NCBI GenBank assembly: GCA_947625865.1 | Contig: CANQQD010000015.1 | Coordinates: 1 to 36,750 of the forward strand | DNA length: 36,750 nucleotides | Reading direction: 5' to 3' | Source of the DNA: an uncultured Clostridia bacterium | GTDB taxonomy: Bacteria > Bacillota > Clostridia > Christensenellales > Borkfalkiaceae | In this document: positions 1-6,376 of the stretch, in pieces | Position numbering within the stretch: the stretch's first letter is position 1 | Layout of the letters: every line of letters begins with the position of its first letter | Position numbers and translations under genes: made by a program | The notes under the pieces: generated by a model | What the model was told of the DNA's origin: nothing | Databases searched by the model: none | The model's input: only the letters and a program-made list of their open reading frames with translations

Positions 1-81
1 TTTTATCTTACAAAAAACCTGTTGATTTATTTAACTTTTTTATCTCTTACTGTTGCACTTAGTTTGACAATTCAATTTAAA
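1..81. other. AT-rich left edge downstream of rnpB
   Basis: This lies just beyond the 3' end of the minus-strand RNase P RNA. I see no open reading frame, no clear hairpin and no convincing terminator. A CAACAG hexamer occurs twice on the minus strand, which is probably incidental. Confidence 0.5.
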
Positions 82-443
82 CGATCCGAGATAGATCTGT
101 AAGCCGAGTTCTGTCGTGTACGGTCATCTATCTACGCGCACAGTCGCCTGTGCGCTCAAGCGATATTAACGGACGCATGCGGGCGGGCAACCCTCGCATT
201 TAAGCGAGCACGCGTCCCAATCTTGCATCGGGTGGGGTTTAATTGGCTTGCCCCGTCGCCGGGGCAACGGTGAGCTCTTACCTCGCCATTCCGCCCTTAC
301 CGCGCACGTTGCGCGGCGGTATATTTCTGTTCACTTTCCTTAAAGTCGCCTCCACCTGCCGTTAGCAGGCACCCTGCCCTGCGATGCTCGGACTTTCCTC
401 ACGCTGCAAAAGCAGCCCGCGACCGTATGATCGACTCGGATCG
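82..443 (-). ncRNA. rnpB: RNase P RNA, ancestral type A layout
   Basis: This is the catalytic RNA of RNase P, which matures tRNA 5' ends. On the minus strand the universal landmarks occur in order: GAGGAAAGTCCGAGCA near the 5' end, then GGCAGGGTGCC, AACAGAAA, GGTAAGAGCTCACC, and ACAGAACTCGGCTTAC near the 3' end. The ends were set by the P1 helix: CGATCCGAG (443-435) pairs with CTCGGATCG (90-82), giving about 362 nt. The order around the AACAGAAA segment fits type A rather than the Bacillus type B fold; that class is my reading by eye. It is transcribed away from pyk from its own promoter. Confidence 0.96.
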
Positions 444-448
444 CAAGT

Positions 449-478
449 ATTTTACCACCTTTTTTAAATTAAGCACAA
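449..478 (-). promoter_or_regulatory. rnpB promoter
   Basis: On the minus strand TTGTGC (478-473) and TAAAAT (454-449) are separated by 18 bp. The predicted start falls at about 443-442, which is where the P1 helix of the RNA begins. Confidence 0.65.
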
Positions 479-496
479 CTATTTTTTCGTTTATTA

Positions 497-525
497 TTGA
501 TTTTTACATTATTTTCCTTTAAAAT
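497..525 (+). promoter_or_regulatory. pyk promoter
   Basis: TTGATT (497-502), a 17 bp spacer and TAAAAT (520-525). This gives a short leader of about 30 nt before the ATG at 561, which has the Shine-Dalgarno CAGGGGT at 549-555. Confidence 0.65.
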
Positions 526-560
526 GTATTTGTAAAAATTTTATTTTTCAGGGGTACTTT

Positions 561-1979
561 ATGAAAAAAACCAAAATCATATGCACACTCGGTCCTGCCA
601 GCGACAATGAAATAGTTCTTTCCGCCATGATCGACGCGGGTATGAATGTTGCAAGATTAAATTTTTCGCACGGCACGCACGAGGAGCACGCCCAAAAAAT
701 TGCAATGATAAAGAGATTGAGAGAGCGCAAGAAGGTGCCTCTCCCCATTATGTTGGATACTAAGGGGCCCGAATTCAGAATAAAGACCTTTGCCGACGGT
801 AAAATAACGCTCAAGGACGGCGACCCGTTCATCTTTACCACAGAGGATCTGATAGGCGACAAAACCAAGGTTTCGGTTACGTTCGAAGGGCTTTGCGACC
901 AGATGTATCCCGGCGACAAGATACTTCTGAACAACGGGCTCATGGTGTTCGAGGTCGTACGCGTAGAAAAGCCCAATGTAGTTTGCAAAACGCTCATCGG
1001 CGGCGAGCTTTCAAACAGAAAGAGCATGTTCTTCCCCGATAAACAGCTTGAGATGGTATATCTCTCCGAACAGGACAAATCTGATATCAAATTCGGAGTT
1101 GAACAGGGCGTGGATTTCGTTGCGCTTTCGTTCGTATCCAAGGCGCAGGACGTGATAGACGTAAGAAATTGGCTTAAAATGTGCGGCTCGCCCGAAAAGG
1201 AAATTGAAATTATAGCCAAAATAGAGAGCCGTGCAGGCGTAAATAATCTGGAGGAGATACTGGACGTAGCCGACGGTATCATGGTTGCGCGCGGCGATCT
1301 CGGCGTTGAGGTACCCTTTGAAGAACTGCCGGGTATTCAGAAAAAGATAATCAACGCCTGCCGCATACGCGGCAAGCGCAGCGTGACCGCAACCGAAATG
1401 CTTGAATCCATGATCAAACAGCCCCGCCCTACCCGTGCGGAAATTTCCGACGTTGCCAACGCCGTTTACGACGGTTCCTCGGCAATCATGCTTTCGGGCG
1501 AAACGGCTGCGGGCGCATATCCCGTTGAGGCTGTGCGCGCAATGGCAAAAATAGCCCAACAGGCTGAGTCAAACACAAATTACATAGCGCACATTGACGA
1601 CGGCGAATATCATATAAAAAATCTTTCCGAGGCGCTTTCCCACTCCGCCTGCACGCTTGCGCAGGATATAGACGCAAAAGTTATAGTTGTATGCACGAGA
1701 ACCGGCGGCACGGCGAGAACGGTTTCAAGGTTCCGCCCGATGATAGATATAATCGGCATGACCACCGATGAGCGCGCATACAGAAAGCTTGCCTTGAGCT
1801 GGGGCGTTATCCCCGTAATGAGCGAAGAGTTCTACTCGGTAGACGTGCTCTTCCACTACGCAAAACGTGCGGCAATTGACACGGGACTCGTCCAGAAGGG
1901 CGACAAAATAGTTTTGACGGGCGGCACGCCGAACGGCAAGAGCGGAAACTCGAACCTTATCAACGTTGAAACGGTTTAA
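561..1979 (+). CDS. pyk: Pyruvate kinase
   Basis: Converts phosphoenolpyruvate and ADP to pyruvate and ATP, the last step of glycolysis, in the cytoplasm. The 472-residue protein has the family motifs in order: an N-terminal KTKIICTLGPAS, the GMNVARLNFSHG segment, DTKGPE, the IIAKIES motif with the active-site lysine, MVARGDLGVE, TATEMLESM and the GSSAIMLSGETAAG region. The length fits a short pyruvate kinase; the extra C-terminal PEP-utiliser-like domain of some Bacillus enzymes is absent. The start is supported by a Shine-Dalgarno sequence 6 nt upstream. The gene is monocistronic, with its own promoter and terminator. Confidence 0.98.
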   Translation: MKKTKIICTLGPASDNEIVLSAMIDAGMNVARLNFSHGTHEEHAQKIAMIKRLRERKKVPLPIMLDTKGPEFRIKTFADGKITLKDGDPFIFTTEDLIGDKTKVSVTFEGLCDQMYPGDKILLNNGLMVFEVVRVEKPNVVCKTLIGGELSNRKSMFFPDKQLEMVYLSEQDKSDIKFGVEQGVDFVALSFVSKAQDVIDVRNWLKMCGSPEKEIEIIAKIESRAGVNNLEEILDVADGIMVARGDLGVEVPFEELPGIQKKIINACRIRGKRSVTATEMLESMIKQPRPTRAEISDVANAVYDGSSAIMLSGETAAGAYPVEAVRAMAKIAQQAESNTNYIAHIDDGEYHIKNLSEALSHSACTLAQDIDAKVIVVCTRTGGTARTVSRFRPMIDIIGMTTDERAYRKLALSWGVIPVMSEEFYSVDVLFHYAKRAAIDTGLVQKGDKIVLTGGTPNGKSGNSNLINVETV

Positions 1980-1998
1980 TATCGATAATAAATACTTG

Positions 1999-2031
1999 TG
2001 CCCGCGGCGTCAGCCGCGGGCATGATTTTTT
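1999..2031 (+). terminator. pyk terminator
   Basis: A 10-bp GC-rich stem (TGCCCGCGGC / GCCGCGGGCA) with a GTCA loop is followed by a run of T at 2026-2031. It begins 20 nt after the pyk stop codon. Confidence 0.9.
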
Positions 2032-2049
2032 ATATCCGGCAATAAATTA

Positions 2050-2253
2050 TCAGTCCTCAAGCCCGGCCAAAAAATCTATCGACACGCCGAAAAATTTTGA
2101 AATGACTATCAGCTTGGAAAGCGTCGGCTCACACTTGCCAAGTTCCCACAAGCTTATTACCGATTTGCCGACATCCAACTCTTTTGCGAGCTGGATTTGT
2201 CCTATCCCCTTTTCAAGGCGCAATAAGCGCAGCCTCTCCCCAAATTCTTTCAT
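2050..2253 (-). CDS. Small XRE-family HTH transcriptional regulator
   Basis: A 67-residue protein that is almost entirely one Cro/C1-type helix-turn-helix domain (FGERLRLLRLEKGIGQIQLA, then KSVISLWELGKCEPTLSKL, then FFGVSIDFLAG). I chose the ATG at 2253, not an upstream in-frame ATG, because HTH homology starts there and the upstream stretch contains operators. No effector domain is present. It is divergent from the zinc-ribbon membrane protein gene at 2347, and the shared intergenic region has two identical palindromes, so autoregulation and control of the neighbour are likely (inferred). The Shine-Dalgarno sequence is weak. Confidence 0.88.
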   Translation of the reverse strand: MKEFGERLRLLRLEKGIGQIQLAKELDVGKSVISLWELGKCEPTLSKLIVISKFFGVSIDFLAGLED

Positions 2254-2262
2254 ATAATTATT

Positions 2263-2280
2263 TTCCCATAAAAATGGGAA
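2263..2280. promoter_or_regulatory. Operator 1, TTCCCA-N6-TGGGAA
   Basis: A perfect palindrome; the arms extend to 9 nt (TTTTCCCAT 2261-2269 and ATGGGAAAA 2274-2282). It lies just upstream of the HTH gene start and downstream of its probable -10, so a bound repressor could block that gene. Confidence 0.7.
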
Positions 2281-2286
2281 AAATAC

Positions 2287-2315
2287 TTGATTTCCCATTA
2301 TACTGGGAATATAAT
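2287..2315 (+). promoter_or_regulatory. Promoter of the zinc-ribbon membrane protein gene
   Basis: TTGATT (2287-2292), a 17 bp spacer and a perfect TATAAT (2310-2315). Operator 2 fills the spacer, the classic position for repression by steric exclusion. Confidence 0.75.
2292..2309. promoter_or_regulatory. Operator 2, TTCCCA-N6-TGGGAA
   Basis: It has the same half-sites and spacing as the palindrome 29 bp to its left. It lies between the -35 and -10 of the plus-strand promoter. Its centre also supplies a TATAAT on the minus strand (2302-2297) that may be the -10 of the HTH gene. Confidence 0.72.
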
Positions 2316-2346
2316 AAGGGCAATACATTACAAAGGAGAAGAGGAT

Positions 2347-2679
2347 ATGTTTTGTAAAAATTGCGGAAGAGAAATAAGCGACAGCGCTGTGGTGTGCCCT
2401 CATTGCGGCGTGCAGATAGCCGAATTTAAGAAGAGCGCGTCCAAACAGACCTGTACAATGGCTATTGTAGGTTTTGTGCTCTCGTTCTTAGTATCTGTTG
2501 CGGGGCTGATTTGCAGCATCATTGCCCGTAAAAAGTGCAGAGAGGAAAATCTTGAAGGCGGCGGACTGGCTCTTGCGGGTATAATTATCAGCGCCGTTGA
2601 AATAGTCTTGGGGATAATCTCCGTTTTGGTTGTAATAATCTATTTTGTGGTATTTTTAGGATTTCTTGCGTCGCTGTAA
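2347..2679 (+). CDS. Zinc-ribbon membrane protein (DUF4190-like)
   Basis: A 110-residue protein. Residues 3-20 form a zinc ribbon (CKNCG then CPHCG; cysteines 3, 6, 17 and 20). A basic linker follows, then two long hydrophobic segments (about 38-58 and 72-105) separated by a KKCREENLEGGG loop, resembling small DUF4190-type proteins. The start follows the strong Shine-Dalgarno AAAGGAGAAGAGG at 2331-2343; the reading frame is open further upstream, but that part overlaps the promoter. The function is unknown. The dedicated promoter with an internal operator suggests expression is switched by the divergent HTH protein. Confidence 0.85.
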   Translation: MFCKNCGREISDSAVVCPHCGVQIAEFKKSASKQTCTMAIVGFVLSFLVSVAGLICSIIARKKCREENLEGGGLALAGIIISAVEIVLGIISVLVVIIYFVVFLGFLASL

Positions 2680-2705
2680 ACAGCATTAAATTGCATACTG
2701 TTCTG

Positions 2706-2746
2706 AAAAAGCGTGCCCGGCAAACTGTTCCGCGCACGCTTTTTTA
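2706..2746. terminator. Terminator after the zinc-ribbon gene, possibly bidirectional
   Basis: AGCGTGC (2710-2716) pairs with GCACGCT (2734-2740). The stem is flanked by a run of A at 2706-2710 and a run of T at 2741-2745, so it could act in both directions between the convergent genes. Confidence 0.8.
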
Positions 2747-2755
2747 TGTATGAAA

Positions 2756-2788
2756 GCGGCGCCGCAATGGTTGAAGTTGCGGCGCCGC
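2756..2788. repeat. Perfect 12-bp inverted repeat
   Basis: GCGGCGCCGCAA (2756-2767) and TTGCGGCGCCGC (2777-2788) flank a 9-nt loop. There is no strong U-tract on either side, so it is not a classic terminator. It lies between convergent genes, 10 bp from the preceding terminator, and may assist termination of the minus-strand oxidoreductase transcript. Confidence 0.6.
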
Positions 2789-2862
2789 CTCAGAGAGAAT
2801 ATGAAAAAAGTTGTGTATTCAAATTAATTCTTTTCTCATATTATAGACAGTAATTGTGAATT

Positions 2863-4410
2863 TTAAATGAAAATCATATGATTTTTTATGCTCCCGTAAA
2901 TTTTTTCGGCGACCTTTATGCCGTCGGCGGCGGAGCTTGTGATTCCGCCCGAATAGCCCGCGCCCTCACCGCAGGGATATAAGCCCATAAGCGATACGCT
3001 CTGCAGGTCCTCTCCCCTCTCTATCCTTACGGGCGAGGAGAAGCGGGTCTCCACTCCCGTCAAAACAGCCGAGGGATCTGCAAAGCCCCTTAAGCGCTTG
3101 TCCATATCGGGGATCGCCGCCTTCAATGCAGAAACCGCAACTTGCGGCAACACCTCGTTCAACGGTGCAAAAACTGTTCCGGCGGAATAGGTGGGCAAGA
3201 CCTCGCCGAAATTCTGTGAAATCCTGTCTGCCGCAAAATCCTTATAGAGTTGCACGGGCGCCGAATATGTTCTGCCGCCGGCTTCAAACGCCTTGCGCTC
3301 TATAGTTCTTTGAAATTCCATTCCGTCAAAGAGATTTTCGCCGAAATCGGAGGCTCTCATCTGGACCATTAGCGCGGAATTTGAGTTGACGCCGTTACGG
3401 GCATAGTCCGACATACCGTTTACCACTACCCCGCCCTCTTCGCTTGCTGCGGGAATTACCACGCCGCCCGGGCACATACAGAATGTGAACACCGTGCGCT
3501 CGTGCGCGTGGCTTACGAGCTTATAGTCAGCTGCGGGCAAAAGCTTATAATTTTTACCGAACTGAGAAAAACCTATTTCAGAAGCAAGGTGCTCGATACG
3601 AACGCCTACGGCGAAGTCTCGCGGGGTCATTTTTATTCCCGAGCCATAGAGCATTTCAAAGGTGTCGCGCGCAGAATGTCCCACTGCAAGGACTGCGCAG
3701 TCGGCTTGAAGCTCGCTTTCCTCACCGGTTCTTGTGTTTTGCAGAATAAGAGCTTTAAGACGCCCGTTGGAGCTGTTAAAACCGGTCAAACGGGTGTTAA
3801 AAAGATATCTGCCGCCGTTTTGTACAATAAATTCACGGATGTTTTTGAGAACGCTCTTTAGTTTGTCGCTGCCGATATGAGGCTTATTCAGATACAGAAT
3901 TTCTTCGGGCGCGCCGAAGCGGACAAAATACTCCAAGACGTCGCGGTTCAAGCCGTCGTGAGTTTGTGTGTTGAGCTTTCCGTCCGAAAACGTGCCCGCA
4001 CCGCCCTCGCCGAATTGGACGTTGGATTGCGGATCCAAAATACGTTTCTCAAAAAATTCACGCGTGGTTTTTTCACGCTCCTCCACGCGCTCGCCGCGCT
4101 CTATTATTAAGGGCGATATCCCGTGTTCAACAAGGCGGAGCGCGCACATAAGCCCCGCGGGACCGCTGCCTACGACCGCCACCTGAGGCGATCCCTTAAG
4201 CTTTTCCAAAGCCGGCTTCTGCCGTTCTGGCTCGTCCGAAAAGGCTATGGAATAAACCCATAAAATATTGCCCTTGTCGCGTGCGTCCAGCGACTTTTTG
4301 ATAATTTTAAAATATTTTACAGGTTTTTTCAGGCTCTTTTGGGCAATTTTCAACAGCTCGCGCTCGTTCACGCCAATATGAAGTTTTATGTTATCAAGCC
4401 GCTTGATCAT
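2863..4410 (-). CDS. FAD-dependent oxidoreductase, COG2509 type
   Basis: A predicted soluble flavoprotein of 515 residues. Residues 1-65 form the basic N-terminal domain typical of COG2509 proteins. The FAD-binding Rossmann motif follows (VAVVGSGPAGLMCALRLVEH, about residue 77 on), then an acidic strand end (IIERGE), the characteristic VQFGEGGAGTFSDGKLNT segment, and a C-terminal GEGAGYSGGITSSAADG flavin-binding motif. The substrate is unknown for the family. Its start overlaps the stop of the upstream FAD gene by 4 bp (ATGA), so the two are translationally coupled. Confidence 0.9.
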   Translation of the reverse strand: MIKRLDNIKLHIGVNERELLKIAQKSLKKPVKYFKIIKKSLDARDKGNILWVYSIAFSDEPERQKPALEKLKGSPQVAVVGSGPAGLMCALRLVEHGISPLIIERGERVEEREKTTREFFEKRILDPQSNVQFGEGGAGTFSDGKLNTQTHDGLNRDVLEYFVRFGAPEEILYLNKPHIGSDKLKSVLKNIREFIVQNGGRYLFNTRLTGFNSSNGRLKALILQNTRTGEESELQADCAVLAVGHSARDTFEMLYGSGIKMTPRDFAVGVRIEHLASEIGFSQFGKNYKLLPAADYKLVSHAHERTVFTFCMCPGGVVIPAASEEGGVVVNGMSDYARNGVNSNSALMVQMRASDFGENLFDGMEFQRTIERKAFEAGGRTYSAPVQLYKDFAADRISQNFGEVLPTYSAGTVFAPLNEVLPQVAVSALKAAIPDMDKRLRGFADPSAVLTGVETRFSSPVRIERGEDLQSVSLMGLYPCGEGAGYSGGITSSAADGIKVAEKIYGSIKNHMIFI

Positions 4411-5585
4411 TTTAATTTTGAATTTATATCGTCTGCGACCGCGACGCCGCTTGAAAACGCCCAGTGCAGATTATATCCTCCGCAATCGCCGTCCACGTCT
4501 AAAATTTCACCCGCAAAATAGAGATTTTTACAGAGCCTGCTCTCGAGGTTTTCTGATATATCCTCCATACTCACGCCACCTTGAGTAACCTGCGCATAGT
4601 CGAAGCCGAGCGTGCCGCATACTTCGAGCGTAAAGCTTTTTACGGTTTTTACTATTAAATCTATATCTTCGGCTCCCGCTCTCTTTAAAACGACGCGGGC
4701 TATCTGATTGTGGAGAATACCGCATAAAATATCGGAATAAGCGGTTCCCTCGGCTAAGCGGGCTTTGAGCGTTTTGACGAGAGTTTCCTCCGGATAATTA
4801 GGCAGAAAATCTATCAAAACCGTTCCGCCGTGGGCTGTAAGCTCGCTCGAAAGATAAAATATCGCATTGCCAGATACGCCGTAATCCGTAAAAATCACAT
4901 CGCCATGCACTGCTTTTTTGCAAACGCCGCCTATTATGGCTTTTACAAAGCAATTAGCGCGGATACCTTTAAGGGGCTTTACATAACCGTCATCCGTTTT
5001 CAATTGAACAATCGCGGGATAGAGCGGCGTTACGGCATGTCCGAAGGCTTGCGCAAGCTTATAAGCCGAACCGTCCGTTTTAAACTGCCTTTGCGCCTTT
5101 CCGCCCGCGGCAAGCACAACAAAAGCCGCGGCAAACTTTTTATCGCCGCAGTCGACAATAAAGCCGTTTGAAATATTCACAACGCGCGTCAAGAGCAAAA
5201 TTTCAACGCCGCGCCCTTTGAGCCTGCGTAAAAGAATATCCGTGAGCGAGGAAGCTTGCAAGCTGTGCGGATAAATTCTGCCCGAACCGTCGCTCTTATA
5301 GAGCAGCGTGCCGAATATCCTTCTGCAAACCTCTGCGGACGGATCGTTTACGGCGGGGCAGGCAATTTTTTCAACAATTTTTAAATTCCCGCTACGGTAA
5401 TGCTCAATGGACATATCGTTATTACCGATATTGCCCTGACCGTTACCCGTAGCCGAAAGCTTTTTGCCCGCACGCTCGCCGGCGTCGACCACAAGAATTT
5501 TAATGTCTTTATTTTCGGCAAGCGCGACCGCGCATGCAAGTCCTGCCGCACCACCGCCGACAATTATTACGTCGTACCTCTTCAT
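4407..5585 (-). CDS. FAD-dependent oxidoreductase, COG2081 (HI0933/BaiN-like)
   Basis: 392 residues. It begins directly with a dinucleotide-binding fold (MKRYDVIIVGGGAAGLACAV), followed by VVDAGERAGKKLSATGNGQG and a C-terminal segment with TQGGVSMEDI, LYFAGEILDVDGDCGGYNL and WAFSSG, all hallmarks of the HI0933-like family. The usual GRCN-type motif reads GQGN here. Some relatives in gut Clostridia reduce bile-acid or other substrates, but nothing here fixes a substrate. A near-perfect promoter ends 7 bp before the ATG, so the mRNA is predicted to be leaderless. It is co-translated with the downstream COG2509 gene. Confidence 0.9.
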   Translation of the reverse strand: MKRYDVIIVGGGAAGLACAVALAENKDIKILVVDAGERAGKKLSATGNGQGNIGNNDMSIEHYRSGNLKIVEKIACPAVNDPSAEVCRRIFGTLLYKSDGSGRIYPHSLQASSLTDILLRRLKGRGVEILLLTRVVNISNGFIVDCGDKKFAAAFVVLAAGGKAQRQFKTDGSAYKLAQAFGHAVTPLYPAIVQLKTDDGYVKPLKGIRANCFVKAIIGGVCKKAVHGDVIFTDYGVSGNAIFYLSSELTAHGGTVLIDFLPNYPEETLVKTLKARLAEGTAYSDILCGILHNQIARVVLKRAGAEDIDLIVKTVKSFTLEVCGTLGFDYAQVTQGGVSMEDISENLESRLCKNLYFAGEILDVDGDCGGYNLHWAFSSGVAVADDINSKLK

Positions 5586-5592
5586 CGTGTAG

Positions 5593-5622
5593 ATTATACT
5601 TTATCGAAAAGCGTTATGTCAA
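5593..5622 (-). promoter_or_regulatory. Promoter giving a leaderless oxidoreductase mRNA
   Basis: On the minus strand TTGACA (5622-5617), an 18 bp spacer and TATAAT (5598-5593). Only CTACACG separates the -10 from the ATG at 5585, so the expected start site coincides with the start codon. The -35 hexamer contains the TGA stop codon of the ferritin-like gene. Confidence 0.78.
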
Positions 5623-6128
5623 CCCTTAAAATCCGATAAAATTTTCTGAAGCGCTTCGAGATGTAATTTTTCGTCGGCACGGATCCGTGAAACAATTTCT
5701 ATGACGCGCTGATTTTTCAGCTTTTTAAGCATATGGTCATACTGGCATATTGCTTGCCTTTCGCCTATGATATCGTCCTCAAGCATAAACCGCAGGGAAC
5801 GCGAATAGGCAACATATTTTGTGCTGTAGAAATCAAATCCGTTATAAGGGCACCTGCAATACACGGGAAAAGCGCCGAGAGCCAAAATAGTTTGACCGAG
5901 CAAATTCAAATGTATCATTTCCGCAACCGCTATGGAGACGAGCTTTTCCGCCACCTCTCCAAAGCCACGGTCTTTAAAAAAGAACGAATGATAAATGTAC
6001 TGCAATACTGCGTTAAGCTCTCCTGTGGAGGAAGCGTACGCGGGAGAAATCAATCTGAGGCTGTATGCGTCCTCGCACAGTCCGTCGGTTGTGGGAAATG
6101 GTTGCGGAAGGGTAAAAGGTTCGGGCAT
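5619..6128 (-). CDS. Ferritin-like di-iron protein
   Basis: A 169-residue four-helix protein with ligand residues in ferritin-like spacing: Glu37 (GELNAVLQYIYHS), Glu70 and His73 (AEMIHL), Glu123 (GERQAICQYDHM), and Glu153 and His156 (DEKLHLE). These would form a two-metal centre as in rubrerythrin or bacterioferritin relatives; no rubredoxin Cys pair is present. It resembles manganese-catalase/CotJC-like proteins of sporeformers, but I cannot assign a subfamily. The start follows AAGGAGC. It ends inside the promoter of the flavoprotein pair, and a role in oxidant handling is only inferred. Confidence 0.8.
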   Translation of the reverse strand: MPEPFTLPQPFPTTDGLCEDAYSLRLISPAYASSTGELNAVLQYIYHSFFFKDRGFGEVAEKLVSIAVAEMIHLNLLGQTILALGAFPVYCRCPYNGFDFYSTKYVAYSRSLRFMLEDDIIGERQAICQYDHMLKKLKNQRVIEIVSRIRADEKLHLEALQKILSDFKG

Positions 6129-6376
6129 TGTCAGGCGCTCCTTAAACGGTATAATTCAAGGTATGAATTTACAAAAATTTTGGTGCCGACATTCAAAGGT
6201 TAAATTTTTATTTCCCGATATAAAAGGCAGCAAATTTAGCCACAAGCAACTTTTTAGCTCAAAATCAGCAATTATGTGTAACATAGTACTATATTAAACC
6301 GCAAAATTTATATATTTTGGCAAAAAATATCGGCAGAAGTCCGACTTTCAGACGACTGCCGATTTATGCTTTACTA
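6129..6376. other. Intergenic region between uvrA and the ferritin-like gene
   Basis: It contains the uvrA terminator at its right end and the Shine-Dalgarno sequence of the ferritin-like gene at its left end. A weak promoter-like TTTTGT-N17-TATACC on the minus strand near 6155-6180 could serve the ferritin-like gene. Nothing else is recognised. Confidence 0.5.
6322..6363 (-). terminator. uvrBA operon terminator
   Basis: On the minus strand the stem ATCGGCAG / CTGCCGAT (6363-6356 and 6336-6329) is followed by a run of T at 6328-6322. It begins 13 nt after the uvrA stop. Confidence 0.85.

Noticed and set aside
548-1282. Long minus-strand open frame opposite pyk
   Set aside because: It lies entirely antisense to a gene with full pyruvate kinase motifs, and its sequence shows no domain or ribosome site.
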